31,250 nucleotides of DNA from a virus: positions 1-31,250 of the IMG/VR virus record IMGVR_UViG_3300046318_000150; one strand, 5' to 3'. Below, piece by piece: positions 1 through 7,184 of the stretch. Made by a program: the position numbers and the translations under genes. Position 1 is the stretch's first letter; every line of letters begins with the position of its first letter. The notes beneath the pieces are model-generated. The model was not told the DNA's origin. It searched no databases and saw only the letters and a program-made list of their open reading frames with translations.

Positions 1-1053
1 GAAATACGCACCTTGCGCTCCTGCGCCGCCGCCGCCGCCGCCAGAACTAGTAGAGGTGCCTTGGCTTTGACCACCCGCGTTACCTTGGTTGGTAGTGGCG
101 GCTCCACCAAAACCACTAGACGACCCACCGCCGCCAGAGCCGCCAGTATTTCCATTCACGGGATTGGCGGCGGCTCCGAGGTTTGTCGCACCGTAGCCCC
201 CGCCGATAGCCGTTGTAGTCCCTGTTAGGGAAGAGTTTGTGCCGTTAGTCGAAGCCGCAAATGTTGATGTGGCCCCGCCGGAGCCAACCGTTACCGTGAG
301 CGTTCCAGTAGCAAAAGCTAAATTTCCAGCTACTACGCCGCCTCCACCAGCGCCGCCGCCTTGATAGCCACCCCCACCGCCGCCGCCAGCTACAGACAGA
401 TAAGAAATTGTAGGTACGACTGCTGAACCAAAAGAGCTATTCCATTGGTCTGTGCCAGTTTTAATTAGCTGCAAGGAACTTTTTGGGGTGATTGTTGAAG
501 GGCTGGCAATAGTTCCTACGCCATTTTGGCTTATAGTGACGCCAGTTGTGGACAGGCCAATTGATGTAGTCCCCATATTCACAATCGTAATAACCGTGCC
601 AATTGGAAAGGCCACCGATGCGTTTGTCGGGACTGTAATGGTCTGTGCGCCGGTGTTGGCAGAGTAAATTTGTCTACCCGCATCAGCTAAAACAAAAGTG
701 TAATTGCTGTTTTGCGCGTTTTGTGGGTAGGTTACTGGGGCCAATACGGCGGCGGATGTCCAGCCTGTGCCGTCGCTGGTTAGTACGTTACCTGAAGCGC
801 CGGGCGAAGTTAGTCCAGTACCGCCGTTGGCAGCAGGCACAGTTGTGACCGCCAGCGTGCCGCCGGATACCGACAAAGCCGTACCAATACTAAGTTCTTC
901 CGCAGCGCCTGTGCCCGCGGTAGCGCGGCCCAGCAACTTATTAGTGGCAAGCGTCAACTCATGCTCTTCGTTCCAATTGGACGGCTGAACAATCGTTACG
1001 TCGGCGCTGTCAGCTTTAGCTGACTGAAAGGTATGTTTGAGGCTTACGGTCAT
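1..1053 (-). CDS. Glycine-rich tail/appendage protein (partial, C-terminus off the left edge)
   Basis: The reading frame is open from an ATG at 1053 to the left edge, giving 351 residues with no stop. The start overlaps the portal stop as ATGA, so the two are probably translationally coupled. The first ~60 residues contain a PSNWNEEHELT segment followed by LLGRATAG, a pattern I recognise from phage tail fibre and appendage proteins. A beta-rich middle follows (residues ~100-210). From about residue 220 the protein becomes a Gly/Ser/Thr/Asn-rich domain with several runs of 4-8 glycines, resembling the glycine-rich domains at the tips of some phage adhesins. Position directly after the portal is unusual for a P22-type fibre. 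The role in receptor binding is inferred; the C-terminal end is not visible. Confidence 0.75.
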   Translation of the reverse strand, partial: MTVSLKHTFQSAKADSADVTIVQPSNWNEEHELTLATNKLLGRATAGTGAAEELSIGTALSVSGGTLAVTTVPAANGGTGLTSPGASGNVLTSDGTGWTSAAVLAPVTYPQNAQNSNYTFVLADAGRQIYSANTGAQTITVPTNASVAFPIGTVITIVNMGTTSIGLSTTGVTISQNGVGTIASPSTITPKSSLQLIKTGTDQWNSSFGSAVVPTISYLSVAGGGGGGGYQGGGAGGGGVVAGNLAFATGTLTVTVGSGGATSTFAASTNGTNSSLTGTTTAIGGGYGATNLGAAANPVNGNTGGSGGGGSSSGFGGAATTNQGNAGGQSQGTSTSSGGGGGGAGAQGAYF

Positions 1054-3290
1054 TCCATCATTCCTTCAGGCGGCATCGGAGGCTGCTGTGGCATACCGCC
1101 CATTTCTGGCATTGGTTGCTGTTGAGGCATTTCTTCGTTCATCATGGGCTGTTCACGCATCTCTGGTGAGCCGCCGATCAAGTCGCCTGTATCCAGTGCG
1201 CCTGCAATCGTACCCATGACAATATCCTGAATTTGCTCAGGTGTCATGCTATTTTGCATCGCCGTGATACGCTTTGTCTCAGCGTCGTAGGCGTCTACCT
1301 GAGCCTTATACTCCTTGATGTCCACTTCGCGCTGCGCGACGCTGTCTTGAACATTCTCAATAATGTCCGTCATGCGGTTCAGTTCTTCGGTCATCGCCTG
1401 CATTTGCTGCTGCGCGGCCATCATCTCAGGCGATTGGTCACCTTCAGACAGCACCTTCGGATCAAGGATTTTCTTGAAGCGTTCCGCCATTTCCTGCGCG
1501 CCGGGCCAATCCATGTTCTTGATGAACAAATCGCCTGCAACCGACCAAAGCTGCGGGTTGGATTGCAAAATCTGACTCATGGCATCAAGTGCTTCTTGAC
1601 GCTTGGTCATGTAGCCGGGGCCAGTTGTGACCATAACGTCGTATGTACCAACGCCGGGGTTGTAAATCTTTTCGATCAAACCGCCAGTTTCCATGTCGCG
1701 GACTTCCTTGACCGGCTCTGGCTGCGTTGGGTTAAACTTAACCATGCTTACGTCGCCATCAACGCCGATGATGCGTGCGATGCGCTGCGTGTCGTAGATT
1801 TTAGGGATCATATCGACGACTTGGCGTGTGATATGACGGATAGCACGCGCAAGGTTGTCAACGTAGTGATACGTGCCGACATCGCCCTGCTTTTCACGTG
1901 CGACAATAGCCTTAGCCGACCGCTCGTTGCCCTGTTGGCCCAGCGATGCGTCGTACTGGCCTGTTGTAGCCTTGATGTCCTCTCCAGCGCCCATTTTAGC
2001 CTGTATAAGACCTGTCTGGGGTAGAGGTGGCTGTGCGCGTTGCGGCAGCGGTAGAACGCCTCCAGCGCCGTCTGTAACGTCAGGGTTGACTTCCAGATAC
2101 GGCCAGTTGGTCGTATTGGCTGTCTTCCACTGCTGTTCGTAGCCTTCGAACTGGCCGCCGTAGCCGATAAACGGCGCTTTAGGCGCCAGCGCCAGCATTT
2201 CTGCCTCTTGGCTGGTCCAATAGTTGTACATCCGCTGGGCGTCCTTGGCGTTACGCACAAGGCCAGAGATATACATACGGCCTTCGACTTCCCATTCGTT
2301 GCCGACAACACGAACGACAGGTATCCATTTGCCGGACCATTCACGTTCGTCGAGGATGTCAAACCCGTTGGTTTTCATCCACATGACCTTTTGGCGGTCT
2401 ACTTCGCGTGTGCGGATAGGCTTGCCAAACATCGCCTGCAAGTTGCTGTCCTGTGGTGTGCCTTTGAAAGCTGTCTGATTGTCTGGATACAGGTGCAGCG
2501 TAGCTTTTTCGTAGTCTTTGTAGAAGTATTCCGCGATCCGGATGGTATCTTCAGCCAGCCACTGCGCCATGCTCTCGTTACCGACGCCTTGCGACATAAG
2601 AGTCGAGATAGGCGCCGCGTCTGGAAACATACGTTCATAGTCGGATTTCAGGATGTCTTCGGTAACAAAGCACCATTCAGCGTCTGCGCCGCATGGGTCT
2701 TGGATCGTAGGGTCCATGTAGACGCTAAACGAGTTACGGACGCGCATAATGCGGATGTCTTGGTCGAAGCTATCTTCGTTGCAATACTCAGTTATCAGGC
2801 GAATATAGCCTTCGCCGTAGGTAACTTGGTTGTCGCAAGCTGTGTCATATGCAACGTCGGCATCCGACATATACTCAATATGACGCATGACGCCGTTGAA
2901 AATCTCTGCAACTTCAACGTCAGCATTGTCGTCGGCGGGGATTACCTTACCGCTAGGCCGGTTTTGACGTTGTTCGTTCGTAACTTGACGGACGTGTTGC
3001 GGTAGTTTGTTAATTGTCAAGCAGGGACGTGCGTTAATTGTCTGCCCTTGCACGCTTCCGCGTGTTGACAGCACGTCGGCAGGCCATTGCCACTGGTTGT
3101 CTGGCGATCCTGCCATAAACCGTAGGTCGTCCAGTTCATCTTCGCGGCTGTCAGAGTACGCAGCCTGCGCCATTTGCAGGCGCGATCGCATGGTCGCCAT
3201 TTTGTCGCCGTCGTCGCCTGACGTTTTAGGCGGGTTAGAGCCGACGTTGGCGACTTTGCCTGCCGTGTTGATGCCTGTGGGGTCGGCCAT
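1050..3290 (-). CDS. Portal protein, P22-like
   Basis: This 746-residue protein matches the P22-type portal family in length (P22 gp1 is 725 residues) and in its N-terminal core, including RPCLTINKLPQ at residues 88-98 followed by an N-E-Q-R-Q-N-R-P stretch typical of the family. Twelve copies would form the ring at the unique capsid vertex through which DNA enters and leaves and to which the terminase docks. The C-terminal ~120 residues hold a probable coiled coil rich in Gln, Glu and Met, then a tail of Met, Pro and Gln. P22 portal also carries a long helical C-terminal barrel, so this may be the equivalent. It lies downstream of terL and four tiny genes, and its stop overlaps the next start. 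Confidence 0.92.
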   Translation of the reverse strand: MADPTGINTAGKVANVGSNPPKTSGDDGDKMATMRSRLQMAQAAYSDSREDELDDLRFMAGSPDNQWQWPADVLSTRGSVQGQTINARPCLTINKLPQHVRQVTNEQRQNRPSGKVIPADDNADVEVAEIFNGVMRHIEYMSDADVAYDTACDNQVTYGEGYIRLITEYCNEDSFDQDIRIMRVRNSFSVYMDPTIQDPCGADAEWCFVTEDILKSDYERMFPDAAPISTLMSQGVGNESMAQWLAEDTIRIAEYFYKDYEKATLHLYPDNQTAFKGTPQDSNLQAMFGKPIRTREVDRQKVMWMKTNGFDILDEREWSGKWIPVVRVVGNEWEVEGRMYISGLVRNAKDAQRMYNYWTSQEAEMLALAPKAPFIGYGGQFEGYEQQWKTANTTNWPYLEVNPDVTDGAGGVLPLPQRAQPPLPQTGLIQAKMGAGEDIKATTGQYDASLGQQGNERSAKAIVAREKQGDVGTYHYVDNLARAIRHITRQVVDMIPKIYDTQRIARIIGVDGDVSMVKFNPTQPEPVKEVRDMETGGLIEKIYNPGVGTYDVMVTTGPGYMTKRQEALDAMSQILQSNPQLWSVAGDLFIKNMDWPGAQEMAERFKKILDPKVLSEGDQSPEMMAAQQQMQAMTEELNRMTDIIENVQDSVAQREVDIKEYKAQVDAYDAETKRITAMQNSMTPEQIQDIVMGTIAGALDTGDLIGGSPEMREQPMMNEEMPQQQPMPEMGGMPQQPPMPPEGMME

Positions 3291-3293
3291 GTG

Positions 3294-3434
3294 CTATTTC
3301 TTGCCCTTCTTGGCGGCTTCCCGCTTGACGCTGTACGCTATGGCTACAGCCTGTTTGACAGGCTTGCCAGCGTTTACTTCAGCCTTGATGTTCTTGCGAA
3401 ACGCGGCTTTGCCTGTCGATTTGCACAGCGGCAT
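3294..3434 (-). CDS. Conserved small basic phage protein (46 aa)
   Basis: The frame opens with ATG at 3434, three bases after the preceding stop, and ends with TAG at 3294, just before the portal start. The product has about a dozen Lys/Arg residues and ends in AAKKGKK. Its core, with a K-P-V-K-Q-A-V-A-I-A-Y-S segment at residues ~24-35, resembles a small protein I recall between terminase and portal genes in many environmental phages. No function is known to me. Basic composition and position suggest contact with DNA, packaging complex or capsid interior (inference). Confidence 0.72.
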   Translation of the reverse strand: MPLCKSTGKAAFRKNIKAEVNAGKPVKQAVAIAYSVKREAAKKGKK

Positions 3435-3436
3435 AA

Positions 3437-3673
3437 TTATTTCTTCTTTGTTGGCGTAGGCTTAAACATAACGGTCGTGCGAATAACCTGTGGCGCTTTT
3501 GGCATCGCCGTTTTAGCCGCTGGGCGTCCGCCGGCTGCGCTTGTCGTGCCTTCGCGCGCCATAATCTTCATGGCTGCTGCCTTGCGGGCAGGATCGCGGT
3601 TAGCAATTGCGGCCTTTTCGGACTTCATAGTCCCGGCTTTGTACAGGCTTTTACCATATTTATCTGCTGGCAT
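3437..3673 (-). CDS. Small lysine- and alanine-rich protein (78 aa)
   Basis: It starts with ATG at 3673, touching the preceding TAA, and sits in the same tightly packed series as its neighbours. The protein is low-complexity: Lys, Ala, Pro and Thr dominate, there is no cysteine, and it ends in PTPTKKK. No catalytic motif is visible. It is predicted to be strongly basic and probably disordered. I do not recognise a family. Its position between terL and portal suggests a packaging-linked or capsid-interior nucleic-acid-binding role, which is inference only. Confidence 0.65.
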   Translation of the reverse strand: MPADKYGKSLYKAGTMKSEKAAIANRDPARKAAAMKIMAREGTTSAAGGRPAAKTAMPKAPQVIRTTVMFKPTPTKKK

Positions 3674-3823
3674 TTACTTACCCTTCTTGGCGGTTTTGGC
3701 GCTCTCTTTGAACGCTTTGGCTGTTGGTGCGCCTTTAGCGCCCGGTTTACGCATCTTTTCGCCAGAACCAGCGGCGATCCGCTCTTTCTTGGCGTGAATG
3801 TTGGCATATAGGCCCTTTTTCAT
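3674..3823 (-). CDS. Conserved small basic phage protein, MKKGLYANIHAK type (49 aa)
   Basis: The product begins MKKGLYANIHAKKERI and continues with a GSGEKMRKPG segment, a combination I recognise from many environmental phage genomes as a conserved protein of unknown function. An in-frame ATG two codons upstream (3829) is possible. I chose 3823 because it overlaps the preceding stop as ATGA and lies 8 nt after a good AAGGTGG ribosome binding site, whereas 3829 would be only 2-3 nt from it. A different-frame reading of this stretch (3625-3807) is a shadow. Confidence 0.72.
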   Translation of the reverse strand: MKKGLYANIHAKKERIAAGSGEKMRKPGAKGAPTAKAFKESAKTAKKGK

Positions 3824-4086
3824 GAGCATTTCCACCTTTTTAAACTAGCTTTGGCGCGTTCACCGTCTTTAGCCTTAGCAGCTACGGCGCCCATACGCGC
3901 GCAAAATGACGCTTTGCGGCCTGCATCCGCCTTTGTCTTCGGGTTGGGTGCAGGCGCCTTTAATTTGCTGCCGGTCGCAGCGTTATACTTCGCTCTGCCA
4001 GCGGCTGTCAGTCCCGCGCCCTTTGACACAGGCAACTTCTCGCCCCTGCCAACGGATAGCGACACCGATTTTTTCTTGTCCGCCAT
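3820..4086 (-). CDS. Conserved basic phage protein, DUF6321-like (88 aa)
   Basis: The start at 4086 overlaps the terL stop as TAATG; an upstream in-frame start at 4101 would lie inside terL and is less likely. The protein carries an LSVGRGEKLPVSKGAGL segment (residues ~9-25), a G-R-A-K-Y-N segment and a C-terminal SFCARM...KASLKRWKC region. I associate this pattern with DUF6321, a family frequent in environmental phages. Two cysteines (in FCARM and near the C-terminus) could form a metal or disulfide pair, but this is speculative. It is rich in Lys, Arg and Ala and lies directly after the packaging ATPase gene. Confidence 0.7.
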   Translation of the reverse strand: MADKKKSVSLSVGRGEKLPVSKGAGLTAAGRAKYNAATGSKLKAPAPNPKTKADAGRKASFCARMGAVAAKAKDGERAKASLKRWKCS

Positions 4087-5621
4087 TAACTGCCCATCCA
4101 CGATGTAGATATTCCAGCGGAAGAATACGCGCTTACGCGGCGCTTGTCAACGCGTCCTAGACGCGGATCAGTAGATGCTACAGGAAACGCGAACGTGACC
4201 GCTATGGCGTCCGCAGCGTCCGGCGATGCTAGGCCGCGCGCCTTCATGTCCTTCTTGCTCTCAAGGAACAGCGTACCCTTGCTGTCAGGCTTGGTGCGCG
4301 GGCTTATGAGGTCGGTTTTCAGGAACCTATCGGTCGGAATATGGCCTGTTTTCAGCCAGTCGCGCATGGCGCCCCACATTTCAGCGCGTTTGTTGCCCCA
4401 CATTGTCTGATTTTTGGCTTTATTGCCGAAATTCACGCCGCGTATCTTGTATCGCTGCTCTTTTAGCCGGTCTACGACGCCTGCGCCTAGGCCGCCTTCG
4501 TCGATGCACACCAGCGCAGGCTTAAACTCTTCTATGGCGTCGATGACATGGCCAGCAACCTCCATAGTGTCCGCGCCGCGGTGCCTGCGTAGCTCCAGAA
4601 TGTCCCGCCCTTGGCGCACAGCGATGACGGTGGCGTCAGCCCCGAAGCGTGCAGGGTCTACGCCGATGACAATCGGCGCTGTGGCGTCTCTGGCCGGCGT
4701 GCGTTTCATGGCATCATCCACTAAAGTGCTGCCAATGAACTGATCGTCGCCTTCTGACGGGAAATTACCGTAAACTTCGACGCTGGCTTGGTAGCTGTCA
4801 GGCCCATATTCGTCGATGATGCGCTGATACAGGTTTTTATCCGTACCTTCGACATCGCGGGCGTCGATGACGCGCGTCTGCCAGAACGCGCGCTTGCTGT
4901 GAAACGTCTCGTAGAAGTAGCCGGTGTTCCGCCGCGGGTTGGAAAAGGCCAGATGAAAGCGATGCGGCGTATTTTCCGTAAAGAAACCGTCGCTGACGGA
5001 CCATATCGAGTCTGGAATACCGCTGGCTTCGTCAAATATCAGCATCACACCATCTTCGTTGTGCAAACCAGCATAAGCATCTGGGTTTTCTTCAGACCAT
5101 AAACGCCCTTCAACTGACCAATACCGCGTACCCTTTTTCATTTCTCGCTCAACGATTTCGGTGAGCCACTTAGCGGGCATAATGCGAGTAGCTGCAATTT
5201 CATACCAATGGCTGTTTATCGTCATAGCTAACCACTTAGTGATTTCCGCCCAAGTAACAGATCGTAGCTGGGCTTCTGAGTTAGCTGACACAATTACAGA
5301 GCCGCCAATGCGGGTAGACATCATCCATATGACCAGCCAGCTTACCAATGCTGACTTACCGATACCGCGTCCAGAAGCCACAGCCATACGGAACGTGTCA
5401 AAATCTATCTTACCGTTGTTTGCTTGGATGTGGTCGCGGATAGATTGCAGGATAGCCCGCTGCCATTTACGCGGTCCAGCGTGTTTCTCTAGTGGTGTGC
5501 CTTGCTCACCCCAAGGAAAGGCCAAAAGCACGAAGGCGAGCGGATCGTCCTTGATTGACGGCGCCCATAGCCGCGCCATTAATTCTACTTCGTCGGACGC
5601 ACTATATATTGGCTGCTGCAT
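4086..5621 (-). CDS. terL: Terminase large subunit (ATPase/nuclease)
   Basis: This 511-residue protein is the packaging motor subunit that translocates DNA into the prohead through the portal and cuts the concatemer. Visible motifs are a Walker A-type loop SGRGIGKS at residues 83-90, a Walker B segment MLIFDE at 193-198 with the catalytic Glu, and an RNase H-like nuclease domain starting at GVDPARFG (Asp322), with further acidic residues at Asp374/Glu375 and Asp468 in SPDAADA. Length and order of ATPase then nuclease domain are standard. The start lies 20 nt inside the upstream HNH gene and the stop overlaps the next start. Gene order terS-HNH-terL-portal supports the call. Confidence 0.95.
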   Translation of the reverse strand: MQQPIYSASDEVELMARLWAPSIKDDPLAFVLLAFPWGEQGTPLEKHAGPRKWQRAILQSIRDHIQANNGKIDFDTFRMAVASGRGIGKSALVSWLVIWMMSTRIGGSVIVSANSEAQLRSVTWAEITKWLAMTINSHWYEIAATRIMPAKWLTEIVEREMKKGTRYWSVEGRLWSEENPDAYAGLHNEDGVMLIFDEASGIPDSIWSVSDGFFTENTPHRFHLAFSNPRRNTGYFYETFHSKRAFWQTRVIDARDVEGTDKNLYQRIIDEYGPDSYQASVEVYGNFPSEGDDQFIGSTLVDDAMKRTPARDATAPIVIGVDPARFGADATVIAVRQGRDILELRRHRGADTMEVAGHVIDAIEEFKPALVCIDEGGLGAGVVDRLKEQRYKIRGVNFGNKAKNQTMWGNKRAEMWGAMRDWLKTGHIPTDRFLKTDLISPRTKPDSKGTLFLESKKDMKARGLASPDAADAIAVTFAFPVASTDPRLGRVDKRRVSAYSSAGISTSWMGS

Positions 5622-6096
5622 ATAGCTGGCTTTCTACCTTTTTGCGCGCTTTAAGCGCTTGCGTTTCTGTATCAAAAACACCTAACGCGCGGCGTTTACC
5701 GTTAAAATCTATATATGCGCGCCAGCGTTTGCCGTTAAAACTGCGGCTAACGCCAATATGCTTTGAATATGCGTTTTCAGACTTTACTCTGTTTTGGCAA
5801 TTTGAAAAGCGTGATGCCAACCTAAGATTTGCAATACGGTTATCGCCGCGCACACGGTTTATGTGGTCTAACTCAGATGCAGGCCAATCGCCAGTTTCGT
5901 AAAGCCACGCCAACCTATGCGCTTTGTAAGATACGTTATCTAACTTTATGACAGTGTAGCCGTGATAAGATGGTGTTCCTGCTACGCAACCCGGCGTGCA
6001 GCGTGGGCGTTTTATGCGCCAGCGAAATTCGCCAGTGTCAGCATCATATGTCAGTAGACTTTTTAGTCTCTCTTGCGTTATTAAGTTCGTAGCCAT
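5602..6096 (-). CDS. HNH homing-type endonuclease with C-terminal AP2 domain
   Basis: The 164-residue product has an HNH_3-type core: His60 in KAHRLAW, ELDHIN with His78, then DNRIANLR with Asn86. After it comes an AP2/ERF-like DNA-binding segment (residues ~112-150) with IGV near its start and a W-R-A-Y-I strand. HNH-AP2 proteins are typical free-standing homing endonucleases of phages. I chose the ATG at 6096 because an AAGGGA site lies 7 nt upstream; a TTG at 6102 is possible. The gene overlaps terS by 53 nt and terL by 20 nt, so it sits within the packaging operon. All core residues look intact, so it may be active. It could spread itself or cut competing phage DNA near the terminase locus (inference). 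Confidence 0.88.
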   Translation of the reverse strand: MATNLITQERLKSLLTYDADTGEFRWRIKRPRCTPGCVAGTPSYHGYTVIKLDNVSYKAHRLAWLYETGDWPASELDHINRVRGDNRIANLRLASRFSNCQNRVKSENAYSKHIGVSRSFNGKRWRAYIDFNGKRRALGVFDTETQALKARKKVESQLYAAANI

Positions 6097-6550
6097 TAAC
6101 AAGTCCCTTTTGTTGATCGGTCAGGAGTGTGGGGGGCGTTGGTGCGCTCTCCACTTCCGTATACAGTCCTTGTATAACACGCGACTGCGCTTTCTCCAAG
6201 GCAGCAATTACGCTGATTTGGCCTTCAACAGTAATCTCTACAGACTGTGCAGCTTTCCAGCCGTGCTGATGCTTGAGTATCTCCAGCGCAGCCTTGCTGT
6301 CGCCATCGCGCGCCGCTTCGTACATCGTCTTAGCCGCAGTGTACTCGCCGTCAGCGCGGCCTTTGATTTCAGCCATCTCCACCAGCGGGTCAGCGTCGGC
6401 CAGCACGCGGAACTGCCGCGGGGTTAATCCAGCCGCCATAGCCAGACTGTCACCCTTAAGTCCGCAGCGGGCAGCTTCATAGATTGCTTCCAGCCGCGAC
6501 TCAGTCGCCTGCGTGCGCTCTGGTGTGAATGGCAGTGAGTAGAAAGTCAT
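6044..6550 (-). CDS. terS: Terminase small subunit
   Basis: The 168-residue product has an N-terminal helix-turn-helix-like part (residues ~16-52: A-I-Y-E-A-A-R-C-G then a short linker and A-G-L-T-P-R-Q-F), a repeat-like helical middle with MYEAARDGD, and AALEILKHQHGWK at ~88-99, a sequence style common in small terminases. It would recognise the packaging site and load TerL. It is the first gene of the leftward packaging/structural operon. ATG at 6550 is chosen although no Shine-Dalgarno site precedes it, because a good promoter ends 7 nt upstream, implying a leaderless message. A TTG at 6586 would lie within the promoter -35. The C-terminal ~18 residues are encoded in DNA shared with the HNH gene. 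Confidence 0.82.
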   Translation of the reverse strand: MTFYSLPFTPERTQATESRLEAIYEAARCGLKGDSLAMAAGLTPRQFRVLADADPLVEMAEIKGRADGEYTAAKTMYEAARDGDSKAALEILKHQHGWKAAQSVEITVEGQISVIAALEKAQSRVIQGLYTEVESAPTPPTLLTDQQKGLVNGYELNNARETKKSTDI

Positions 6551-6557
6551 TGGGCGT

Positions 6558-6586
6558 ACTATAGTGTGTTGCAAACCAGATTGCAA
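6558..6586 (-). promoter_or_regulatory. Sigma70-type promoter for terS (leaderless)
   Basis: On the minus strand TTGCAA (6586-6581) is followed by a 17-nt spacer and TATAGT (6563-6558), a near-consensus -35/-10 pair. Only 7 nt separate the -10 from the terS ATG, so transcription would start at or next to the start codon. No ribosome binding site is present there, consistent with a leaderless mRNA. An A/T-rich run lies just upstream of the -35. Confidence 0.6.
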
Positions 6587-6707
6587 AAAAAATAAAAATT
6601 GTTTGCGAGCCTACCCGTGACAGACACACACGCCGTCGGCCCCACCCACCCCCTGCATAAAACTTCCGGCAAACTTATGCGCGCGTTTTAATGCTCGCGT
6701 TTCGCTG

Positions 6708-6735
6708 TGCGATTGACGCGCTGCGATTGACGCGC
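6708..6735. repeat. Perfect tandem 14-bp direct repeat (2 copies)
   Basis: TGCGATTGACGCGC occurs twice without a gap (6708-6721 and 6722-6735), followed by a partial third start. It lies in the non-coding control region about 100 bp from the first GACGTC site. It could be an iteron pair or a regulator site. Confidence 0.85.
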
Positions 6736-6979
6736 GCGGATTGGGATTGGCCTTTCCATTATTGCGAGTCAGTCGCATTAAGAAAAACATATCGGCTAGC
6801 TAGCTATGCTGCGGTGCAACATAATGCATGGGACGTCATGGACGTCATGACAATCCAAGTCACCCGGCAACACTTGACGTTAACGTAAAGCAAGGCTGAT
6901 TGCGTGGCCGATCACGTGGCCAATTATGCGTGCCCTCTAACTGTGTTAGTCAACTAGGGAACGTCATATTGTCATCAAG

Positions 6980-7009
6980 TTGGCAGTTGCCGTGAAATAT
7001 ACGTATACT
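6980..7009 (+). promoter_or_regulatory. Sigma70-type rightward promoter candidate
   Basis: TTGGCA (6980-6985), an 18-nt spacer and TATACT (7004-7009) match both consensus hexamers at 5 of 6 positions. It faces the early genes and would give a leader of about 360 nt running through most of the GACGTC array, so binding there could affect its elongation or initiation. A closer promoter for the first early gene is not clear. Confidence 0.45.
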
Positions 7010-7175
7010 AACCATATAGGTTACTTTTTTTACATCTTCACCTTCTTATCTATTTTATGACTATATGACTGTCTTTTGCATAAAACCCGCGCAATTCAGC
7101 CATTATTCGGGACGTCATTTGCGGTGAAATTGATGACGTCCTTATCGACGTTTTTAACGTCCCATTTTCATAAAG

Positions 7176-7184
7176 TTATCAACA
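7176..7184 (+). other. DnaA-box-like sequence
   Basis: TTATCAACA differs from the classic DnaA box TTATCCACA at one position. It lies between GACGTC sites in A/T-rich DNA. A single one-mismatch copy is weak evidence on its own. Confidence 0.3.

Noticed and set aside
10-400. Short GCC/GCCACC-type repeats as a possible CRISPR or microsatellite
   Set aside because: They are the codons of poly-glycine runs in the reverse-strand protein; no regular spacer pattern exists.
2208-3005. 265-residue rightward open frame antisense to the portal
   Set aside because: It is a shadow of the portal gene caused by G/C-rich third positions and has no matching neighbours.
3625-3807. Alternative 60-residue leftward frame between terL and portal
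   Set aside because: It overlaps two better frames whose products match known phage proteins and whose starts have ribosome sites and ATGA coupling.
6558-6572. T7 RNA polymerase-like promoter core (CACTATAG) before terS
   Set aside because: The match covers only the core and no single-subunit RNA polymerase gene is visible in the window. The same bases are explained by the sigma70 -10 TATAGT with a correctly spaced -35.
6691-6888. 65-residue open frame in the control region
   Set aside because: No ribosome binding site, unusual composition, and it runs through the tandem repeat and the first GACGTC sites, so it is most likely by chance.
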